Source: JACQAP01 sp035548375 | GTDB lineage: Bacteria > Pseudomonadota > Gammaproteobacteria > Burkholderiales > JACQAP01 | NCBI GenBank assembly: GCA_035548375.1 | Contig: DASZTG010000069.1 | Span: 6,272-70,271, forward strand | Length of the DNA: 64,000 nucleotides | Direction: 5' to 3' | In this document: piece by piece, positions 8,745 to 16,780 of the stretch | How the letters are laid out: each line of letters starts with the position of its first letter | Position numbering within the stretch: the stretch's first letter is position 1 | Position numbers and translations under genes: made by a program | The notes under the pieces: model-generated | The model's input: the letters and a program-made list of their open reading frames with translations, nothing else | Told to the model about the DNA's origin: nothing | Database searches by the model: none

Positions 8745-9737
8745 ATGAGCTCGAGACGCTCCACCATGCGCAACGTCGTCATCATCGTCGTTGCGGTTGC
8801 CGCTATTGTCGCTGCGGCCGTGTTCTGGAAGTCGCGCGGCGGCACGGTGTCCGCCGCGGATTTCGTCGAGTATCCGATGATCGTTGCAAGCGACATTCCG
8901 ACGGCGGTGGCGCCGGCCGCGGACGGCACGATCTGGTTCACGATCAGTTCTGCGGACGCGATCGGCATGATCCGCGACGGCAAGGTGCAGCGCCTGCCGA
9001 AGGCAAAGAAGAGCGTCGAGCCCGTCGGCATGGCGGTGGATGCGAGCGGTGCGGCATGGTTCACCGACCCCACGGAAGTGCAGATCTCGCGCATCGTCGC
9101 GAACGGCGAGATCAAGTCGTATCCGCTCGGCACGGCCATCGCGCGGCTCGGGCGCCTGGCCATCGCGCCCGATGGTGCGGTCTGGTTTGCCGAAAGCACC
9201 GCGCTGGGTTTCACGCGCCTGAAGGATGGCGAGCTCACGCGCAACGTTCCCAAGTCCGAGCAGGGCGGGCCTTACGGAATCACCGTCGACGCGAAGGGCG
9301 TGGCATGGGGCACGCTGCAGGGCGCGAACCAGCTCGTCAGGATCGAGCCCGGCAAGGACATTTCCGAATTTGAAATCCCCACCAGGGGAAGCTCGCCCAG
9401 CGATGTCGCGGCCGATGCTTCGGGAAACATCTGGGTCATCGAATTCCGCGGCAACAAGATCGCGAAATTCAGCGACGGCAAGTTCATCGAATATCCGGTG
9501 CCAGGCGAATGGACGGGGCTTTCCGGCATTGCCGCGTCCGCGGACGGCTCGATCTGGTTCGGCATGGTGCGCGGCCATGCGCTCGGCCGCCTGCGCGACG
9601 GGCAGTTCAGGACTTTCGAATTGCCGCGCAAGGACGCGAGGCCCTACACCGTCGCGATCGATGCGGCGGGCAATGTCTGGTATGCCGACATCAGCGGTTA
9701 TGTGGGCATGCTCAAGGCGGGCGCCGCGAGGAAGTAG
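8745..9737 (+). CDS. Vgb-family (virginiamycin B lyase-like) beta-propeller protein
   Basis: A 330-residue protein with an N-terminal membrane anchor (VVIIVVAVAAIVAAAVFW) and repeated propeller blades of the type PDGAVWFAES, DASGNIWVIE and ADGSIWFGM, as in the streptogramin B lyase Vgb and NHL-like families. The ATG at 8745 has GAAGGA just upstream; the longer frame to 8682 overlaps the preceding gene and is less likely. The C-terminal blade reads AAGNVWYADI and I do not find the His/Glu pair of the true lyase there, so an antibiotic-lyase role is doubtful. It probably forms an operon with the preceding BNR propeller. Confidence 0.75.
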   Translation: MSSRRSTMRNVVIIVVAVAAIVAAAVFWKSRGGTVSAADFVEYPMIVASDIPTAVAPAADGTIWFTISSADAIGMIRDGKVQRLPKAKKSVEPVGMAVDASGAAWFTDPTEVQISRIVANGEIKSYPLGTAIARLGRLAIAPDGAVWFAESTALGFTRLKDGELTRNVPKSEQGGPYGITVDAKGVAWGTLQGANQLVRIEPGKDISEFEIPTRGSSPSDVAADASGNIWVIEFRGNKIAKFSDGKFIEYPVPGEWTGLSGIAASADGSIWFGMVRGHALGRLRDGQFRTFELPRKDARPYTVAIDAAGNVWYADISGYVGMLKAGAARK

Positions 9738-9802
9738 CGGGGAGTGAAGCCGGCACGCAAGCCAAGGATTCGTCGGTCGCGCCTTGCGCTCGCGAATTCG
9801 CT

Positions 9803-10780
9803 CTATGCGAGCGAACTCAGCAGGCGCCACGCGTTGAACGTGAGGATCACGCCGACGATCACGATCAGCAGCGACGTGCCGACCTGAAGGCGCATGGCCC
9901 ACTGACCGGCCAGCCAGTCCAGGATCTTTTTCCCGACTTGCGCGGCAACGACGCCGACGATCACGAGCGTCGCGGCGAAGCCGACGCTGAACACCACCAC
10001 CGTTGCAAGCCCGAGCATCACCTTGCCTTGCGCGAGTAGATTGAGCAGCAACCCGAGCGCGGCCGGATCGGGCAGCAGGCCCCCCGCAATGCCCAGCCAG
10101 ATCAGGATCCACAGGCTCGGCCGGTTCGTGGTGGCGAGCTTGAGATCGTGCGTGTGCTTGAAACCCCAGCCGTGGCTGTGATATCCACCTTCTTCGCCAT
10201 GGTGGTGGTGCGCGCCGTCGCCATGGGAGTGGCCATGGTCATGGTCGTGACCCTCGCCATGGTCGTGGTCGTGGGTGTGCGCGTGCGCGTCATCGTGATG
10301 GTGATGATGTCCGCCTGCGTGGCTGTGTCCCGCGCCGCTGGCTTGCGCGACTGGCCGGAAACGCATGGCGGCGCTGCCCTGTACGCTGTCGCCTGCGTGA
10401 TCATGGTCGCGTGAATGCGAGTGAGGTTGTGCTGCATCAGGCGAGGGCTGCACACCCTGCAGCATCAGAATCATTTCGCGCTGCGTCCATAACGTCCACA
10501 AGCCGATCAGGACTACGAGTATCCCGGTGATCACCGCGAGCCAGGCTTCGATTCGTTGCGGGACCATGCCGGGCATGCCGATGGATGCGAGGATGCCGAC
10601 CAGCACGATGCCGCTGGTGTGCGAAAGCGTCACGAAAATTCCAAGAATGAATGCGTCGACGGGCTTGCCCCGCGCGCCGACGATGTAGGCGGCGGCAATG
10701 GTTTTGCCGTGACCCGGTGTTGCGGCATGAACGGCGCCGATCCAGAACGACGAGATCAGGTAGAACAGGGCTTCTTTCAT
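9803..10780 (-). CDS. RcnA/NicO-family nickel/cobalt efflux transporter
   Basis: A 325-residue polytopic protein that starts directly with a membrane helix (MKEALFYLISSFWIGAVHA) and has the NicO signature region HAATPGHGKTIAAAY. The middle loop, about residues 130-200, is extremely rich in histidine, aspartate and glycine (for example HHHHDDAHAHTHDHDHG), typical of RcnA-like nickel and cobalt exporters. The ATG at 10778-10780 is chosen because the upstream extension is unstructured. It is convergent with the Vgb-like gene and divergent from the Sel1 gene. Confidence 0.85.
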   Translation of the reverse strand: MKEALFYLISSFWIGAVHAATPGHGKTIAAAYIVGARGKPVDAFILGIFVTLSHTSGIVLVGILASIGMPGMVPQRIEAWLAVITGILVVLIGLWTLWTQREMILMLQGVQPSPDAAQPHSHSRDHDHAGDSVQGSAAMRFRPVAQASGAGHSHAGGHHHHHDDAHAHTHDHDHGEGHDHDHGHSHGDGAHHHHGEEGGYHSHGWGFKHTHDLKLATTNRPSLWILIWLGIAGGLLPDPAALGLLLNLLAQGKVMLGLATVVVFSVGFAATLVIVGVVAAQVGKKILDWLAGQWAMRLQVGTSLLIVIVGVILTFNAWRLLSSLA

Positions 10781-10987
10781 GGGCGTGCGAGGTGGGCCGG
10801 CTGGCCCGTATCGTGAAGGCCGGGCGAGGATAGGTGCCGACCCCCGCCCTGTCAAGGCGCTCACCCGTAAGCCGATGGAATCGGTTTACACTTGGCGTCC
10901 CGAATTATCCGGCCCGACCGGAACGCGCGATTGCGCCGGATGTCCCACGGCCATTGCGACTACAACATCAGATCGGAGGAGAAACCG

Positions 10988-12433
10988 ATGCGCAGGATGC
11001 TGATCCTCGTGTCGCTGCTGGCCCTGAGCGCCGGCGCGGCTGCCGATACCCGCAAGGGCTACGAGGCCTATACCGCCGGCAGCTACAAGGTGGCCGTCGA
11101 GGAATTCCTCAAAGCCGCCGGGGAAGGCGATCCGCTCGCGATGTTCTATCTCGGCGAAAGTTATTTCAATGGCCGTGGCGTCGTGCAGGACTATGCCGAG
11201 AGCACGAAGTGGTACAAGCAGTCCGCGCAGAAAGGCCAGGTCGAGGCGCAGGAAACGCTGGGCGGACTGTACTTCTTCGGCAAGGGCGTGAAGCAGGACT
11301 ACGCCGAAGCGGCGAAGTGGTACGCGATGGCGGCGAAGCAAGGCAAGGTCTATCCGCAATACCTGCTGGGCTACATGTACGACCAGGGCAAGGGTGTTGC
11401 GCAGGACCAGGCGCAGGCCGCACAGTGGTTTCGCAAGGCCGCCGAACAGGGCAACGCCGATGCGCAGGAAAGCCTCGCTTCGCTGTTGTTCTTCGGTCGC
11501 GGCGTGCCACAGGATTACGCGGAAGCCGCGAAGTGGTACGCGAAAGTCGCAGAGCAAGGGCGCGTCTACCCGCAATACCTGATGGGCTGGATGTACGACC
11601 AGGGCAAGGGGGTGGCGCAGGACTATGCAAAGGCCGCCGACTGGTACAAGAAGGCCGCGGAGCAAAACGACGCGCGCGCGCAGGCAAGCCTCGCCTTCCT
11701 GTATTACTCCGGCAAGGGCGTCGCGCAAGACGAAGCGGAGGCAGTGAAGTGGTTCCAGAAGGCCGCCGCGCAAAACGAATCGTCGGCTTATCCGAGCCTC
11801 GCGTGGGCTTATTACCAGGGCAAGGGCGTCGCCCAGGACTATGCGGAGGCGGTGAAGTGGTTTCGCAAGGCTGCCGAAGGCGGTGACGCGCAATCGAAGT
11901 ACATGCTCGGCTATTTATATGAGGACGGCAAAGGCGTCACTGCGGACGGAAACGAGGCGGCGAAGTGGTACAAGCAAGCCGCGGAAGCCGGCGTTGCCGA
12001 GGCAATGGAGAACCTTGGCGCGCTGTATTTTTTCGGCAAGGGTGTCACGCAGGATTACGCAGAGGCCGCCAAGTGGTACCGGACGCCTGCCGAAAAAGGC
12101 AGCACCTACGCGCAATACCTCCTCGGTTACCTGTACGAAGATGGCAAGGGCGTGGCTGCCGATCCCGCGCAGGCGTTGAAGTGGTACAGCCTTGCCGCGG
12201 ACAAGGGCGAGCCGCGCGCGCAAAGCCATCTGGGCTGGATGCTGTGGGAAGGCAAGGGCGTGCCGCAGGACGCGGTCATGGCGCACATGTGGAGCAATCT
12301 CGCAGCATCGCAGCTCTCCGGCGAAGAAGGCGAGCGCGTCGGCAAGGTGCGCGACTTCATCGCGTCGAAGTTGCAGCCGGACCAGCTGGCGAAAGCACAA
12401 GAGCTCGCGCGCAACTGGCAGCCGAAAAAGTAA
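10988..12433 (+). CDS. Sel1-repeat protein, exported, 11 repeats
   Basis: A 481-residue protein with a signal peptide (LILVSLLALSAGAAA) followed by eleven consecutive 36-residue Sel1-like repeats, each built on the pattern A..G...AQ..LG.LY..GKGV.QDYAEA.KWY. They fold as a TPR-like superhelix that mediates protein-protein contacts. Repeats come in alternating pairs: repeats 2-3, 4-5 and 9-10 resemble one another as 72-residue units, pointing to duplication of two-repeat blocks. The ATG at 10988 has GGAGGAG upstream. Sel1 proteins serve in envelope signalling and host contact; no partner is evident here. Confidence 0.9.
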   Translation: MRRMLILVSLLALSAGAAADTRKGYEAYTAGSYKVAVEEFLKAAGEGDPLAMFYLGESYFNGRGVVQDYAESTKWYKQSAQKGQVEAQETLGGLYFFGKGVKQDYAEAAKWYAMAAKQGKVYPQYLLGYMYDQGKGVAQDQAQAAQWFRKAAEQGNADAQESLASLLFFGRGVPQDYAEAAKWYAKVAEQGRVYPQYLMGWMYDQGKGVAQDYAKAADWYKKAAEQNDARAQASLAFLYYSGKGVAQDEAEAVKWFQKAAAQNESSAYPSLAWAYYQGKGVAQDYAEAVKWFRKAAEGGDAQSKYMLGYLYEDGKGVTADGNEAAKWYKQAAEAGVAEAMENLGALYFFGKGVTQDYAEAAKWYRTPAEKGSTYAQYLLGYLYEDGKGVAADPAQALKWYSLAADKGEPRAQSHLGWMLWEGKGVPQDAVMAHMWSNLAASQLSGEEGERVGKVRDFIASKLQPDQLAKAQELARNWQPKK

Positions 12434-12476
12434 CCAGAAGTAAAAAATCGGCCGGCGGGCCGCGGCGGGCTCGCAG

Positions 12477-13655
12477 CTATTTCACGCGATATTTCTTCAG
12501 AACCTTCGGGTCGAGCTCCATGCCGAGCCCCGGCCGGTCGGAAAGCGTGATGTCGCCCTTCTTGTCCACCAGCAGCGGTTCCTTCACAAGCTCATTCATC
12601 AGCGCGTGCGCGGGGAATACCGTTTCCGCCATCGATCCATTGCGTATCGCGCCGAGCAAATGCACCGCGGCCGCGACGGCGATTGCCGAGCCGTGGATGT
12701 GCGGCGCGAAAGGCAGGTTCGCGGCCTGCGCCATATGGGCAATCTTCAGGGACTCCGTCAGGCCGCCGGCCCAGGCCACGTCCGGCTGCACGAAATGCAC
12801 CGCGCGCGCCTTGATGTAGTCGCTGAAATCGAAGATGCCGTAACTGCAGGTCTCGTAGCCCGCTACGGCGATGCCGACCTTGGATGCGACTTCCGCGCTG
12901 CCTGCAACGTCGTCGGGCGACACCGGTTCTTCGTACCAGTAGATGTCGTGGCGCTCCATTGCGCGGCCCATCTTGACGGCGATTGCCACATCCCATGCGC
13001 CGTTGGCGTCGACCATCAGCTTGACGTCGGGGCCGATTGTTTTTCGCACCGCGGCGACGCGCTCCAGGTCTTCTGCGAGCGGGACTTCGCACAATCCGGC
13101 GTTGTCCATGACGCGCAGCGGCGAGAATTCGATGCCGGGATTCCTGCCCACTTTCATTTTCACCGCGCGGAAGCCGTGGCGCACGTACGCTTCCATTTCG
13201 CGCGACAACTCCTTTATTCCCTTGCCCTCCGAGTAGAAGCCGCCGGTCGCATAAGCGGGCACCCGCCTCCTGAAGCCGCCGAGCATCTGCCACAACGGCA
13301 TGCCGGCGATCTTGCCGCGCAAATCCCATAGCGCGATGTCGATGCCGCTGATCGCGGCGATGACGATGCCGCCGCGCGCATGCTTGTAGGCGCGCTTGTG
13401 CATCGTCTCCCAGAGCAACTCGACGTTGCGCGGATCCTGACCGATCAGGTAGTTGCGCAATTCGTTTTCGATGACTTGCGAAGTCGACGCCATCGGCCCG
13501 CCGAAATGCGCGGCTTCGCCCAATCCGACAAGGCCCTGATCCGTTTCGACTTCGACGAGCAGCGCGGGCTTCGTCGCCATCGTGTAGTTGGCGTCGTACA
13601 CCGGCTTGGGAAGCCTGACCTCGACGGGAATCGTGCGAACGTCTGTGATGCGCAT
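12477..13655 (-). CDS. Enolase-superfamily enzyme (mandelate racemase / muconate lactonizing type)
   Basis: A 392-residue cytoplasmic enzyme. The alpha/beta-barrel residues are visible in order: the KxK base pair at K166/K168 (RAVKMKVG), metal ligands D216 (VDANGAWD), E242 (YWYEEPVS) and E268 (GYETC), and a C-terminal histidine in APHIHGS. These fit a mandelate-racemase-subgroup acid-sugar dehydratase or racemase. The ATG at 13653-13655 begins the typical MRITDV opening; GAGGAG is about 12 bases upstream. A sugar-acid substrate is likely given the hydroxypyruvate-isomerase-like gene 800 bases away, but the exact substrate cannot be read. Confidence 0.85.
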   Translation of the reverse strand: MRITDVRTIPVEVRLPKPVYDANYTMATKPALLVEVETDQGLVGLGEAAHFGGPMASTSQVIENELRNYLIGQDPRNVELLWETMHKRAYKHARGGIVIAAISGIDIALWDLRGKIAGMPLWQMLGGFRRRVPAYATGGFYSEGKGIKELSREMEAYVRHGFRAVKMKVGRNPGIEFSPLRVMDNAGLCEVPLAEDLERVAAVRKTIGPDVKLMVDANGAWDVAIAVKMGRAMERHDIYWYEEPVSPDDVAGSAEVASKVGIAVAGYETCSYGIFDFSDYIKARAVHFVQPDVAWAGGLTESLKIAHMAQAANLPFAPHIHGSAIAVAAAVHLLGAIRNGSMAETVFPAHALMNELVKEPLLVDKKGDITLSDRPGLGMELDPKVLKKYRVK

Positions 13656-13804
13656 GGACCAGGAATCTCCTCTTCTTGATTTTTTTGTCCAACGCACTTC
13701 GTCGTGCGTTCGCCAAAACACGCTTGCTGAAAAATTGAGCAGGCCTAACGAGAGCATGCGCGCCAACACGCATTCACCCGCATCTCCGCCCGCCATCCAC
13801 AAGG

Positions 13805-13827
13805 TTATCCACAGAAATTGTGGATAT
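13805..13827. promoter_or_regulatory. Inverted pair of DnaA-box-like sites
   Basis: TTATCCACA (13805-13813) matches the DnaA-box consensus, and TGTGGATAT (13819-13827) lies in opposite orientation 5 bases away, forming the palindrome TATCCACA-gaaat-TGTGGATA beside a T-run. It sits between the enolase-family gene and the 133-residue protein gene. It may bind DnaA or simply form a hairpin near the 3' end of the minus-strand gene. Confidence 0.5.
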
Positions 13828-13880
13828 CGCCAATGTCAAAATTTTTTTTTAGCGAATCTATTCGTCGCCGATGGACGACA

Positions 13881-14282
13881 CTACTTCCTGCGGCAGAAAT
13901 GCACCGACTGAAATCCGATCCAGTTCCATGTCGTCGCGCGCAGAGGATCTTCGCGTTCGATGCGCCACGACTGCGCGCTGTAGAAGGGGCCGAGCACCAG
14001 GTGCTCGCCGTCGAGGCAGTTCTTGCCAGCGTCATGCTGGTGATTCTGCGCCGCTTCCAGTGCTTTCTCGCGTCGCGAATCCAGCGCCTTGCGATATGCT
14101 TCCTCCGCGTCCTCGACGGCATTGTCGCCGATGCCGTGGCCGACAACGAGCTCGTGAAAAAACCTTGCGGTCGGCGGACAGGCGAGCGCGTCCTCGATGG
14201 CAGAAGCTGAAATCTTCTTTTTCTTGCCGCGCTTCTTGCCCTTGCCATCCGCGTCTGCTTTTCCGGGGCTTTTCTTTCCCAC
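13881..14282 (-). CDS. Small lysine-rich N-tail protein, unknown function
   Basis: A 133-residue protein that I cannot assign. I chose the GTG at 14280-14282 because CGGAGA lies just upstream and the sequence before it is unlike coding. The N-terminal 25 residues are a flexible Lys/Gly tail (GKGKKRGKKKK), which suggests nucleic-acid contact. The rest is an alpha/beta segment with the line RFFHELVVGHGIGDNAVEDA and a C-terminal PFYSAQSWRIERED. A Lys-rich tail plus a compact domain is seen in several conserved proteobacterial proteins of unknown role. It lies between two sugar-acid enzyme genes. Confidence 0.6.
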   Translation of the reverse strand: MGKKSPGKADADGKGKKRGKKKKISASAIEDALACPPTARFFHELVVGHGIGDNAVEDAEEAYRKALDSRREKALEAAQNHQHDAGKNCLDGEHLVLGPFYSAQSWRIEREDPLRATTWNWIGFQSVHFCRRK

Positions 14283-14429
14283 GACGAATCTCCGGTTGGA
14301 GTGGAGTAACGAAGGAGTGGATGCTAACTTGCGGTTAGAGTGCCGAGTGTATACCGGGAATTCATTGCAGTTACCAGCGCGCACCACGCGTTTTCGAACT
14401 GAAATCGGGCGAAGGAGCCCTCGCAACCC

Positions 14430-15281
14430 ATGCCGAAATTTGCCGCGAACCTGCACTACCTGTTCAGCGAATTACCTTTCCTGGATCGTTTCGAAGCCGC
14501 CGCGAACGCGGGCTTCAAGGCGGTGGAATTCCAGGTGCCTTATGACTATCCGACCGTCGAGCTGTCGGCGCGCCTGCGCGACAACGGGCTGCAGATGGTG
14601 CTGTTCGATGCGCCGATGGGTAACTGGGACAAGGGCGATCGAGGCCTTGCCGCCGTGCCGGGACGGGAGCAGGAATTTCGCAACAGCCTTAGCCGTGTCG
14701 TGGAATACGGCGCGGCGTTGCCCTGCGAAACGGTCCACCTGATGGCGGGCGTGGTTGGCCCGGGCCAGGATTACGCGGTCGCGGAGCGCACTTACGTATC
14801 GAATCTCCGCCATGCCGCAACGCTGCTGGCGGATCAGGGCATCGCCGGGGTCATCGAGCCGATCAACAAGAAAATGGGCATCGTCAAGAACGGCCCGGAC
14901 TATACGACCGAAGGCATGCACGGCTATTTCCTGAATCACACGGCGCACGCGCGGCGCGTGCTCGCCGAGGTCGGCAGCGCCAACCTCTTCCTGCATCTCG
15001 ATTGCTATCACATGCAGATGCTGGAGGGGAATCTCGCTGAGACTTTGCGCGAGAACATCGGGCAGTTACGACATCTGCAGATCGCCGGGGTGCCGGGCCG
15101 GCACGAGCCGGACGTCGGCGAAATCAGTTATCCCTATCTGTTCAAGCTGCTGGACGACCTGGGCTATCAGGGTTGGGTCGGCTGCGAATATCGACCGAAG
15201 GGCGAAACCCGGGCGGGGCTGGGTTGGGCCGCCCCCTACGGAATCCATGCCACCAAGCCTGTTTCAGCTAGTAAGCACTAA
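14430..15281 (+). CDS. hyi: Hydroxypyruvate isomerase-like TIM-barrel enzyme
   Basis: A 283-residue member of the xylose-isomerase-like TIM-barrel family, closest in appearance to hydroxypyruvate isomerase and the related 2-oxo-tetronate isomerase. Diagnostic segments are NLHYLFSELPFLDRF at the start, GVIEPINKK with the metal-binding glutamate, LHLDCYHMQ, HLQIAGVPGRHEP and GCEYRPKG with a second glutamate. It would interconvert hydroxypyruvate and tartronate semialdehyde, or a C4 analogue, in glyoxylate or sugar-acid catabolism. It stands alone on the plus strand. Confidence 0.85.
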   Translation: MPKFAANLHYLFSELPFLDRFEAAANAGFKAVEFQVPYDYPTVELSARLRDNGLQMVLFDAPMGNWDKGDRGLAAVPGREQEFRNSLSRVVEYGAALPCETVHLMAGVVGPGQDYAVAERTYVSNLRHAATLLADQGIAGVIEPINKKMGIVKNGPDYTTEGMHGYFLNHTAHARRVLAEVGSANLFLHLDCYHMQMLEGNLAETLRENIGQLRHLQIAGVPGRHEPDVGEISYPYLFKLLDDLGYQGWVGCEYRPKGETRAGLGWAAPYGIHATKPVSASKH

Positions 15282-15297
15282 CAATAGCTGAATTCAG

Positions 15298-15330
15298 GCA
15301 AAAAAAGAGGGGCGCCGCTGGCGCCCCTCT
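15298..15330 (-). terminator. Rho-independent terminator on the minus strand
   Basis: An 11-bp perfect stem (AGAGGGGCGCC / GGCGCCCCTCT, loop GCT) is flanked on the plus-strand left side by seven A residues. Read on the minus strand it is a GC-rich hairpin followed by seven T, so it terminates the leftward transcript carrying the two small ORFs at 15360-15596. On the plus strand it lacks a T-tract. Confidence 0.85.
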
Positions 15331-15359
15331 GAACCACGTAATTCAAGAGGAGGAGAGAG

Positions 15360-15413
15360 TTACGTGGGGGAGGATCGTCTTCCACGCCGCAACAAACTTT
15401 CCCAAAGTTTCAT
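15360..15413 (-). CDS. Candidate 17-residue peptide ORF, N-terminus like its upstream neighbour
   Basis: An ATG at 15411-15413 opens a 17-codon frame reading MKLWESLLRRGRRSSPT, with AGCAGG about 7 bases upstream. Its first nine residues (MKLWESLLR) match the start of the 49-residue ORF 33 bases upstream (MKSLFESLLR). It ends inside one arm of the inverted repeat CCACGTAA...TTACGTGG (15334-15369), and the minus-strand terminator follows. Translation is not proven; the shared N-terminus is the main support. It is cationic (five arginines and one lysine). Confidence 0.4.
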   Translation of the reverse strand: MKLWESLLRRGRRSSPT

Positions 15414-15446
15414 GCGGTTACCTGCTGATCCCTGAACTCGTTCGAC

Positions 15447-15596
15447 TCAGGGCAGGTAGGGGAAGGTGCTGGTGTCTTTCGACGGTCCTTCCAGCGAGCG
15501 CCCTTCGATGCCTTCCTTCGCCTTGGCAACCGGCGAAGCGGTAGCGGGACCATCAAATTCATACAAGCGAAGCAGCGATTCGAATAGCGATTTCAT
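15447..15596 (-). CDS. Small protein of 49 residues, unknown
   Basis: An ATG at 15594-15596 with GGAGA six bases upstream begins a 49-residue frame that starts MKSLFESLLRLYEFDG and ends DTSTFPYLP. The N-terminal 13 residues form an amphipathic helix; the rest is a polar Ser/Pro/Lys/Gly tail. It has no signal peptide or full membrane helix. It is transcribed away from a LysR gene that starts 117 bases upstream, and a rho-independent terminator closes the unit downstream of a second short ORF. I know no family for it. The ribosome binding site, the divergent regulator and the terminator argue for a real gene. Confidence 0.55.
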   Translation of the reverse strand: MKSLFESLLRLYEFDGPATASPVAKAKEGIEGRSLEGPSKDTSTFPYLP

Positions 15597-15713
15597 GTAT
15601 GTCTCCATAAAAATGCATAAGTGACGACTGCAATGTACGCCTATGCCCTATGAAGCACTAGACCTTAAAAGCGAATAGGATTTATGCAAATAAAGTGATA
15701 ATTTAGCGTCCGT

Positions 15714-16664
15714 ATGGACAGACTATACCAGATGAAGCTCTTCGTCCGCGTCGTGGAGACCGGCAGTTTCTCCGCCGTGGCCCGCGAGCTGGGCACGATC
15801 CAGCCTACTATCAGCAAGCAACTTACTGCTTTGGAAGAAAATTTAGGAACGCGCCTGCTGAATCGCACGACCCGCCAGCTCAGCACGACCGAAGCGGGCA
15901 AGAAATATTACGACCGCTGTCGGCATATCCTGGACGAGATCACTGATTTGGAAGGTAGCCTGACCGAGCTGCAGAACAGTCCGACCGGGCTGTTGCGGGT
16001 CAATGCGCCCGTGGCATTCGGCCAGATATATATGTTGCCGCTGGTTTTTCGCTTCCGGCGGCTGTATCCCGGCCTCGCGATCGACCTGACGTTGAACGAC
16101 CGCTACGTCGATCTCGTGCAGGAGGGCATCGACGTGGCCATCCGCTTCGGCGAGCTGTCGGACTCGCAGGTAGTTGCGCGCGCGATCGGCCGGGTCCAGC
16201 GCGTCTGCGTGGCCAGCCCGGCTTACTTGCGCGCGCGCGGCACGCCGAAGACGCCGAACGACCTGCTTTCACACAACTGCATCACCTACAACTATCTCTT
16301 CACGAACGAATGGCAGTTCGCCGGCGGGGATGGCCCGACGACGCTGCGCGTGGCGGGAGACTTTCGCGCGAACAGCGCGCTGACCATACGGTCGGCCGCG
16401 CTCGAAGGCATCGGCATCGCCAACATGCCGAGTGTTTTCGTCCAGCAGGATCTCGACAAGGGCACTCTCGTCAGGGTGCTGGCCGATCACGCGCCGCCAC
16501 CCGTGGAAATCCATGCGATCTACCATTCCGCGCGATTTCTGGCGAGCAAGGTCCGGGTGTTCCTGGATTTCGTGCGCGACGAATTTCTCGAAGTGCCGGC
16601 ATTGCAGGTGCCGGCGGACAAGCCGAAACGGATGCCGCGCATTCGCGCGAAAGTGGCAAGCTGA
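15714..16664 (+). CDS. LysR-family transcriptional regulator
   Basis: A 316-residue LTTR. The N-terminal winged helix-turn-helix is at about residues 1-60 (FVRVVETGSFSAVARELG, then PTISKQLTALEENLG), and the effector-binding domain at about 90-295 contains VDLVQEGIDVAIRFGEL, typical of the DsdC/AaeR-like subgroup. It is divergent from the small-protein unit at 15447-15596 across a 117-bp AT-rich gap that contains the similar sequences ATGCATAAGTGA and ATGCAAATAAAGTGA. LysR proteins usually control the divergent gene, so the small ORFs are its first candidate target. Confidence 0.9.
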   Translation: MDRLYQMKLFVRVVETGSFSAVARELGTIQPTISKQLTALEENLGTRLLNRTTRQLSTTEAGKKYYDRCRHILDEITDLEGSLTELQNSPTGLLRVNAPVAFGQIYMLPLVFRFRRLYPGLAIDLTLNDRYVDLVQEGIDVAIRFGELSDSQVVARAIGRVQRVCVASPAYLRARGTPKTPNDLLSHNCITYNYLFTNEWQFAGGDGPTTLRVAGDFRANSALTIRSAALEGIGIANMPSVFVQQDLDKGTLVRVLADHAPPPVEIHAIYHSARFLASKVRVFLDFVRDEFLEVPALQVPADKPKRMPRIRAKVAS

Positions 16665-16749
16665 TCGGCGCGCGGCTTAGAATACGCGCCGTGCGGCGGG
16701 GCCCGGGGAAAATCTTCGAGCGCGCCGCGTGTCGCCAGTCAACGCATTG

Positions 16750-16768
16750 ACGGCCCGCGGCGGGCCGT
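16750..16768 (+). promoter_or_regulatory. GC-rich hairpin just before the parE ribosome binding site
   Basis: ACGGCCCG (16750-16757) and CGGGCCGT (16761-16768) form a perfect 8-bp stem with a three-base loop. The GAAGGA ribosome binding site of parE follows within three bases. Such a stem could affect translation initiation; there is no T-tract for termination. Confidence 0.4.
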
Positions 16769-16780
16769 CCGAAGGAACTC

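Noticed and set aside
11114..12300. Regular 108-base periodicity as a possible DNA repeat or CRISPR-like array
   Set aside because: It is the coding consequence of 36-residue Sel1 repeats; units are diverged and there are no spacers.
13691..13710. Hairpin AACGCAC/GTGCGTT upstream of the enolase-family gene
   Set aside because: It is followed by A residues, not T, on the minus strand and has no other regulatory feature.
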